Source: Nitrospira sp. (GTDB taxonomy: Bacteria > Nitrospirota > Nitrospiria > Nitrospirales > Nitrospiraceae). Taken from it: 64,000 nt of DNA. The DNA is taken from assembly GCA_005116745.1 (NCBI GenBank), contig SWDS01000006.1, positions 793,222-857,221 on the forward strand. The letters are read 5' to 3'. Below are positions 55,382 to 64,000 of this stretch, in pieces (position 1 is the first letter of the stretch; each line of letters opens with the position of its first letter). The translations under genes and the position numbers were made by a program. The notes under the pieces are model-generated. The model worked only from the letters and a program-made list of their open reading frames with translations. It did no database searches and was not told where the DNA came from.

Positions 55382-55510
55382 AGGACGAAGGAAACCGCTC
55401 CCCAATTGACCAGGTCGAGTATAGCGGGCGAGGAAATAGAATCGCAACTACACCGCAAACCCGACAAGAACGCTTGACGTCCATTAGACTCGCGTTATAC
55501 TGACAACGCA

Positions 55511-55921
55511 ATGCATGTGATTACGGACAATCTGTTGGTGGGAAGCATCGACGATGCACAAGGGCCACCTGAGGTGGTTGGCACGCTCCTCCTCGTGGCT
55601 GAAGAGTTTACGATCACACCGGTTGCCTGGGTGGACTATCATCGGATTCCCTTTCGAGAATTTGCCAAGGTTGATCCTGCCAAGCTAGCGGAAGCGATGC
55701 GATGGCTTGAGTCGCGCGCTCCAAAAAGTCGGACCCTGGTCTGTTGTCGGGCAGGCATGGGTCGCTCCGTGTCCGTGGTCATGGCTTATCTCTGTTGCGT
55801 GGAAGGCCGGACCTACGATGAGGTCTTGAAGCTGGTCATGGCCAGACGGCCTGGCGCCATGCCGCTGCCAAATCTACAAGTCGCTATTGAACAGGTGCGC
55901 CAACTCCGCCGCGCCGCGTAG
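55511..55921 (+). CDS. Dual-specificity-type protein phosphatase with a CC-type P-loop
   Basis: The 136-residue protein has the DSP fold. In LVCCRAGMGRSVSVVMAYL the nucleophile Cys and the Arg are spaced as C-x5-R, but the usual His before the Cys is itself a Cys. The general acid may lie in the FAKVDPAKL region. It may act on phosphoproteins or phosphoinositide-like substrates; the true substrate is unknown. It stands alone. Confidence 0.8.
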   Translation: MHVITDNLLVGSIDDAQGPPEVVGTLLLVAEEFTITPVAWVDYHRIPFREFAKVDPAKLAEAMRWLESRAPKSRTLVCCRAGMGRSVSVVMAYLCCVEGRTYDEVLKLVMARRPGAMPLPNLQVAIEQVRQLRRAA

Positions 55922-55923
55922 TC

Positions 55924-56086
55924 GGATGCTGAAAAAGCCCGCCATCGGTGTTCTCGCGTTGCTCAAAGGCTCAACGTACCGAAGCATACGCTTCGCCTTT
56001 TCGCTTGCTGCGGCCTTGCCTGTGGCGAGGCGCGTCTTGGCGCGTCGGGGTCGAGCGGGTGAGAGCATCAGCCTTTTTGAGCATCC
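55924..56086. repeat. 163-bp element with imperfect terminal inverted repeats
   Basis: It starts GGATGCTGAAAAAGCCC and ends GGCCTTTTTGAGCATCC-like (56071-56086); 15 of 18 end bases match as an inverted repeat. The inside is GC-rich and contains self-complementary parts. It starts three bases after the phosphatase stop and carries no gene, so it looks like a MITE or REP-type element. I believe similar copies occur in Nitrospira genomes, but this could not be checked here. Confidence 0.6.
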
Positions 56087-56241
56087 TCAAGGTATTCTCG
56101 CATCAGCACCGTTCAGAACCTCCCACCCATATTGATTGTCAGTAACCAGGTTTTCTGCTACCGCCTTCAAGCTCGTCTTGCCTTTCCTCCAATCCTCATG
56201 GCGTAATGGCATTTCTCTTCATCTCGTAATTTGGATGAGTG

Positions 56242-57081
56242 ATGCCGGAGCTCCCAGAAGCAGAAGTCGTGGCTGGACAAATCCGCTCCCGTCTCCTCGG
56301 TGCGCCATTAGGCGATGTGTGGGTCGGACGGGCGGATATTGTGCGGGAGGGATTCTCGACCTTATCGTGGTATCCCGGCGCCAGCCTGCAGTCTGTCGAG
56401 CGATTTGGCAAGAGTGTGGCCCTTGGATTTGTGAAGGACCGGGTCTGTCGCTATGTCGTGGCCGAACTTGGGATGACCGGACTCCTCCTGTTCCAGTCCA
56501 CGCCGACGAAACATCCACAGCACGTCCATGTGAAGATGTTGTTTGAAGACGCTCGTGAGCCGGAATTACGGTACTGGAATCCTCGTCGGTTTGGGCGACT
56601 CTCGCTGGTGGATAGGGCGGGACTTGATCGATATCGCACCCGCCGATTTGGCCTGGATCCGCTCGCCGCGTCGCAGCAGGACTTTGTGGAACTGTTGCAA
56701 TCGAGACGTGGCCGACTCAAATCCCTCCTGATGCATCAACAAGTCATCGCCGGGATCGGGAATATCTACGCGAATGAGATTCTTTTTCGAGCAGGTCTGC
56801 ACCCGCATGTTCAGGTCAGCAAACTGTCGGTGGCTAGGCTTGAAAAACTTTACCAGATCATGTGTGAGGTTCTCCATGAGGCAATTGCCTGTGGAGGATC
56901 GAGCGTCCGAGACTTTTTTGCTCCCGATGGAACCGAAGGGCAATATAAGCGGCGGCATCTGGTCTATGGCAAAGCGGGGCAGCCCTGTCCCAATCACTGC
57001 GGAGGAGTCATTCGACGCTTTCAGGGGGAGCGGAGCGCATATTTTTGCCTCAGCTGCCAGTCTCTTCGGTCTACAAAGTAA
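56242..57081 (+). CDS. mutM: MutM/Fpg, formamidopyrimidine-DNA glycosylase
   Basis: MutM removes oxidised guanine. It starts MPELPEAEVVAGQI. The catalytic N-terminal Pro2 must directly follow Met, so ATG 56242 is right and GTG 56239, one codon upstream, cannot be used. Also seen are WNPRRFGRLSL, QQVIAGIGNIYANEILF, and the zinc finger C-P-N-H-C...C-L-S-C at the end. 279 residues. Confidence 0.96.
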   Translation: MPELPEAEVVAGQIRSRLLGAPLGDVWVGRADIVREGFSTLSWYPGASLQSVERFGKSVALGFVKDRVCRYVVAELGMTGLLLFQSTPTKHPQHVHVKMLFEDAREPELRYWNPRRFGRLSLVDRAGLDRYRTRRFGLDPLAASQQDFVELLQSRRGRLKSLLMHQQVIAGIGNIYANEILFRAGLHPHVQVSKLSVARLEKLYQIMCEVLHEAIACGGSSVRDFFAPDGTEGQYKRRHLVYGKAGQPCPNHCGGVIRRFQGERSAYFCLSCQSLRSTK

Positions 57082-57092
57082 TGACCAGTGAC
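57080..57092. repeat. 13-bp inverted repeat word, copy at left of acl operon
   Basis: AATGACCAGTGAC overlaps the mutM stop. Its exact reverse complement GTCACTGGTCATT stands at 60379-60391, four bases after the aclA stop. The pair brackets aclB-aclA. Confidence 0.5.
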
Positions 57093-57187
57093 GGTAAATC
57101 TTTATATTTTGAGTGCTTAGTAGAAAATGGGCCAAGAAACTCCACACTAGGCCTTTTGATCCGTTTCATTTTAGTTCCTCTGGTGTC

Positions 57188-57217
57188 TTGAGTCATCCCG
57201 TTGATTTCCGTTACAAT
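57188..57217 (+). promoter_or_regulatory. Candidate promoter for aclBA
   Basis: TTGAGT (57188-57193), 18 bases, TACAAT (57212-57217). Start near 57224, leader about 37 bases with GAAGGAG before aclB. This gap contains no other feature apart from a TA-rich segment. Confidence 0.55.
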
Positions 57218-57260
57218 CCGGCTCCCTGATCGGCTGAGTTGAATACGAAGGAGAACTCTC

Positions 57261-58457
57261 ATGGCAAAGGTGTTGGAAGGTCCCGGGATGGGACTGATGA
57301 AGAAGTGGGGAATTCACGTCCCCCATTATGCGGTTGTGACCTCCGCGGACGAACTCTCCAAGCTCGGTCACGTCAACGACTGGATGAAGCAGAGTCAATT
57401 GGTCGCCAAAGCTCATGAAGCGCTCGGTTCCAGGTTTAAGCTCGGGTTGGTGAAGGTGGGCCTCGATCTGACCGGTGCTGTGGCGGCGACCAAAGACATG
57501 ATCGGTCGCCAGGTCGGCAGTATTATGGTTTCCCAAGTCATCGTCTCTGAAATGATTGCCCACAAAGAGGAATACTATTGTGCGGTGAAATCGACTCGCG
57601 AAGGCAGCGAGATTCTCGTGGCCAACTGTGGTGGGATCGAAGTTGAATCGAATTGGGACCGCGTGAAGCGGTTGTGCCTTGATGTGGGACAGGTTCCCTC
57701 CCATGAAGCGCTTGAAAAGCTTGCCAAAGAGGCAGGTTTTACTGGCGCGTTGGCTAAGAAGATGGCGGATTTCGCTGGCAAGATGTTTAGCTGCTTCGAC
57801 AGCGAAGATGCGCAGTATCTCGAGGTGAATCCCGTTGTGACTCGCGCGAGCGATGGCGAGTTAGTCGCGCTTGACGCGGTGACGTTGCTAGACGGCGATG
57901 CCAAGTTCCGTCATCCGGATTGGAATTTTGCGTTTGCGGCAGAATTCGGCCGGGCCTATTCCAAGCAGGAAGAGGAGGTCATGGCGGTCGACAGCAAGAT
58001 CAAGGGCTCGGTCAAGTTCATTGAGATTCCCGGTGGTGATACGGCGATGCTCCCCGCAGGCGGTGGCGCCAGTGTCTATTACTCCGATGCCGTCGTGGCT
58101 CGTGGCGGCAAGCTGGCGAATTATGCCGAGTACTCCGGCGATCCTCCCGATTGGGCCGTTGAAGTGCTGACGGAGAAGGTCTGCTCCTTGCCCGGAATTA
58201 AGAACATCATTGTCGGTGGCGCGATCGCCAATTTCACCGACGTGGTGAAAACATTCGGCGGCATCATCAACGGATTCCGCAAGGCCAAGGCGGAAGGGAA
58301 GCTGAAGGGCGTGAAGATCTGGGTGCGTCGCGGAGGCCCGCGAGAGAAGGAAGGGCTCGATGCGATGCGCGCGCTCAAGGACGAAGGATTCGACATCAAC
58401 GTCTTCGATCGCAACACCCCGCTGACGGACATCGTCGACAAAGCACTTCAGAAATAG
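57261..58457 (+). CDS. aclB: ATP-citrate lyase, beta (ATP-grasp) subunit
   Basis: ATP-citrate lyase cleaves citrate with CoA and ATP to acetyl-CoA and oxaloacetate, the key reaction of the reductive TCA cycle. The 398-residue subunit resembles the N-terminal citrate-binding and ATP-grasp half: KKWGIHVPHYAVV, VKVGLDLTGAVAA, YLEVNPVVTRA, and the late IVGGAIANFTDVVKTFGGI with RRGGPREKEGLDAM. It is separated from aclA by 97 bases with a large hairpin. Confidence 0.93.
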   Translation: MAKVLEGPGMGLMKKWGIHVPHYAVVTSADELSKLGHVNDWMKQSQLVAKAHEALGSRFKLGLVKVGLDLTGAVAATKDMIGRQVGSIMVSQVIVSEMIAHKEEYYCAVKSTREGSEILVANCGGIEVESNWDRVKRLCLDVGQVPSHEALEKLAKEAGFTGALAKKMADFAGKMFSCFDSEDAQYLEVNPVVTRASDGELVALDAVTLLDGDAKFRHPDWNFAFAAEFGRAYSKQEEEVMAVDSKIKGSVKFIEIPGGDTAMLPAGGGASVYYSDAVVARGGKLANYAEYSGDPPDWAVEVLTEKVCSLPGIKNIIVGGAIANFTDVVKTFGGIINGFRKAKAEGKLKGVKIWVRRGGPREKEGLDAMRALKDEGFDINVFDRNTPLTDIVDKALQK

Positions 58458-58477
58458 TAACGAGGACTCAGGACTGT

Positions 58478-58532
58478 GGACTGAGCTAGTCGGAGGGCGT
58501 TCACTCGGCCCTCAGTTCTCAGCGCTCAGTCC
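58478..58532 (+). repeat. Nested hairpin between aclB and aclA
   Basis: Outer arms GGACTGAGC (58478-58486) and GCTCAGTCC (58524-58532) enclose inner arms GAGGGC (58493-58498) and GCCCTC (58508-58513). Surrounding bases are variants of GACTCAGGACT. No T run follows, so it may stabilise or process the mRNA rather than end it. Confidence 0.6.
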
Positions 58533-58554
58533 TAAAGGAAAGAGGGAGATTCCG

Positions 58555-60375
58555 ATGAGCATTCTGGCCAATAAAGACACCCGGGTTGTGATTCAGGGGG
58601 GCGCCGCCGGTGTCAACGCAGCCCGCCGTATGGCGGAGTTCTGCTACCTGATCAAGCGCCCACTCAACGTCGAAGCGTTTGTCTATCCGCCTGACGCCGG
58701 CAAGTCCAATGAAGTGCCTTATGGCAGCGGCCTCATCGCCATCCCGGTCTATAAGACCATCGCCGAAGCGACGAAGAACCATCCGACCATCAACACCAGT
58801 CTTGTGTATATCGGAGCGGACCGCGCGATGAAGGGCGGGATGGAAGCCCTCGACGATACACACATCAAGGTCGTGACGATGATCACGGAGGGTGTGCCGG
58901 AGAAGGACGCCAAGATTCTTGGGGCCCATGCCAGAAAGCTTGGCAAGGTGTTTAACGGCCCCTCGTCGATCGGTATTGTGTCGGCCGGTTCCTGTCGGCT
59001 CGGTGTCATCGGTGGTGCGTTCGACAACCTCGTCTTATCAAAGCTCTATCGTGAAGGTTCCTTCGGCGTCATCACCAAGTCGGGCGGTCTCTCGAACGAA
59101 ATTATCTGGATTTGCTCGCAGTTCGCCGATGGGATCACGACGGCCATCGGCATTGGCGGCGATGCCTATCCGGGCACTGACTACGTGAGCTATCTCGAAA
59201 TGTTTGAGAACGATCCGCAAACGAAAGCGGTCGTCATTGTCGGCGAAATGGGCGGCGATCTTGAAGAGCGGGCCGCTGAGTGGTACGGCGCCAAGAAGCG
59301 GCGTGTGAAGTTGATGGCCGTCGTCTCCGGATTCTGCCAGGAAAGTTTGCCGAAGGGGATGAAATTCGGTCACGCGGGCGCGAAAGAGGGATTGAAGGGC
59401 GAAGGGTCGGCTCGGTCCAAGTCCGATGCCCTCAAAAAGTCCGGCGCGATCGTGCCGCCCACGTTTGGCGCGCTTGGTCCGGCGATCAAGGACGTCTATC
59501 AGGAGTTGTTGAAGACCGGCCAGGTGAAGGAACCGGTCGAGCCGGCGGCACTGCCGAAGTTGCCCAAGAGTATTGAAGCGGCCATGAAGGCCGACGAAGT
59601 CATGGTCACCCCACTGATTCGTACCACGATCAGCGACGATCGCGGAGACGAACCCTGCTATGACGGGTATCCCGCCTCCGAGCTCATCAATAAAGGCTAC
59701 GAAATTCCCCATGTCGTCGGACTCTTGTGGGATAAGCGGTTGATCTCCAAGCAGGAAGCCGAAATTATCAAGCGCATCATGATGCTCTCTGCCGACCATG
59801 GCCCCTGTGTCAGCGGCGCATTGGGGACGATCATCGCGGCTTGCGCCGGGATTGGCCTGTCTCAGTCGGTGGCCGCGGGACTCATCATGATCGGCCCACG
59901 GTTCGGCGGGGCGGTCACCGATGCTGGACGGTTTTTCAAACATGCTGTCGACAATAAGATGACGGTCGACGAATTCCTGACCTACATGAAGAAGAACCAT
60001 GGTCCGGTGCCCGGTATCGGCCATCGTGTGAAGAGCTTGCGCAATCCGGACAAGCGGGTGAAGGAGTTGGTCGGCTATGTGAAGAGCTTGCCCATCAAGA
60101 CCCCGTGCCTCGATTTTGCATTGCAGGTCGAGCAGGTCACGGCGGCAAAGAAGGATAACCTCATTTTGAACGTAGATGGGACGATGGCGGCCGTGTTGGT
60201 CGATATCGGATTCCCGGTCGATAGTTTGAACGGCTTCTTCATCCTCTCGCGGACAATCGGCTTGATCGGCCATTGGGTTGATCAGAAACGTCAGGGCAGC
60301 CGCTTGATCCGGCTGTTCGATTATCTTGTGAACTACGCGGCACCCAAACGGCGGGAAGTTCCGCCGTTGAAATAA
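58555..60375 (+). CDS. aclA: ATP-citrate lyase, alpha (citrate-synthase-like) subunit
   Basis: The 606-residue subunit has a succinyl-CoA-synthetase-like half with RVVIQGGAAGVNAARRM and the phospho-histidine His273 in GMKFGHAGAKEG, then from about 340 a citrate-synthase-like half with SADHGPCVSGAL and GPVPGIGHRVKSL. This is the larger subunit of the two-subunit bacterial enzyme. GAGGGAG precedes the ATG. The following 73 bases end with AAGGAG before aconitase. Confidence 0.94.
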   Translation: MSILANKDTRVVIQGGAAGVNAARRMAEFCYLIKRPLNVEAFVYPPDAGKSNEVPYGSGLIAIPVYKTIAEATKNHPTINTSLVYIGADRAMKGGMEALDDTHIKVVTMITEGVPEKDAKILGAHARKLGKVFNGPSSIGIVSAGSCRLGVIGGAFDNLVLSKLYREGSFGVITKSGGLSNEIIWICSQFADGITTAIGIGGDAYPGTDYVSYLEMFENDPQTKAVVIVGEMGGDLEERAAEWYGAKKRRVKLMAVVSGFCQESLPKGMKFGHAGAKEGLKGEGSARSKSDALKKSGAIVPPTFGALGPAIKDVYQELLKTGQVKEPVEPAALPKLPKSIEAAMKADEVMVTPLIRTTISDDRGDEPCYDGYPASELINKGYEIPHVVGLLWDKRLISKQEAEIIKRIMMLSADHGPCVSGALGTIIAACAGIGLSQSVAAGLIMIGPRFGGAVTDAGRFFKHAVDNKMTVDEFLTYMKKNHGPVPGIGHRVKSLRNPDKRVKELVGYVKSLPIKTPCLDFALQVEQVTAAKKDNLILNVDGTMAAVLVDIGFPVDSLNGFFILSRTIGLIGHWVDQKRQGSRLIRLFDYLVNYAAPKRREVPPLK

Positions 60376-60378
60376 CAG

Positions 60379-60391
60379 GTCACTGGTCATT
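60379..60391. repeat. 13-bp inverted repeat word, copy at right of acl operon
   Basis: GTCACTGGTCATT, reverse complement of 57080-57092. It lies just after the aclA stop. Confidence 0.5.
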
Positions 60392-60448
60392 CGTGAAAAA
60401 AAACGATGGTTTGTGAATGTCCGATGACGCTTTTTTAAGGAGAAAGTT

Positions 60449-64000
<3,552 letters not shown>

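Overview
The window is a gene-dense chromosomal segment of a Gram-negative bacterium that fixes carbon by the reductive TCA cycle. The best match is a Nitrospira-like member of the Nitrospirota. That is an inference from three gene sets: a five-gene 2-oxoacid:ferredoxin oxidoreductase operon, a two-subunit ATP-citrate lyase next to aconitase, and a monomeric-type isocitrate dehydrogenase. No rRNA, tRNA or CRISPR array was seen.

Region 1 (1-15.4 kb) is the division and cell wall cluster: murF (3' part), mraY, murD, ftsW, murG, murC, murB, ddl, ftsQ, ftsA and ftsZ, then pgeF, yggS, proC, yggT and divIVA. Almost all genes overlap or nearly touch. Region 2 (15.4-28.5 kb) holds a serine hydrolase, pgsA, a PilC-like protein with a PilS/PilR pair, the ispE-prs-rplY-pth-ychF housekeeping run, a membrane hydroxylase and a thiopurine methyltransferase.

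Region 3 (28.6-32.6 kb) is the only clearly accessory stretch. It has an intact PIN/Phd-type toxin-antitoxin pair with a good promoter and a repeated operator-like word. Next to it lies a graveyard of broken genes: a HigA-like antitoxin end, two nucleotidyltransferase ends, a frameshifted transposase and a frameshifted Fic-type C-terminus. An inverted pair of 24-bp repeats brackets an intact small lipoprotein gene.

Region 4 (32.6-41.5 kb) is the ribosomal and fatty acid block: rpsF, ssb, rpsR, yceD, rpmF, plsX, fabH, fabD, fabG, acpP, fabF and rnc, followed by an exported cyclophilin. Region 5 (41.6-48.2 kb) has a secreted beta-propeller with a Cys-rich partner, then folD-metF-panB. A leftward four-gene operon follows, with a small MetV-like Cys protein, queF, an ApaH-like phosphatase and a DUF309 protein.

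Region 6 (48.6-64 kb) carries the central carbon genes. It begins with the oxidoreductase operon, closed by a perfect 22-bp-stem terminator. After an interlude with Rsm22-like, phosphatase and mutM genes and a MITE-like repeat, it continues with aclB, aclA, aconitase and the 5' part of icd. Together these genes cleave citrate, run the aconitase and isocitrate steps in reverse and carry out reductive carboxylation with ferredoxin.
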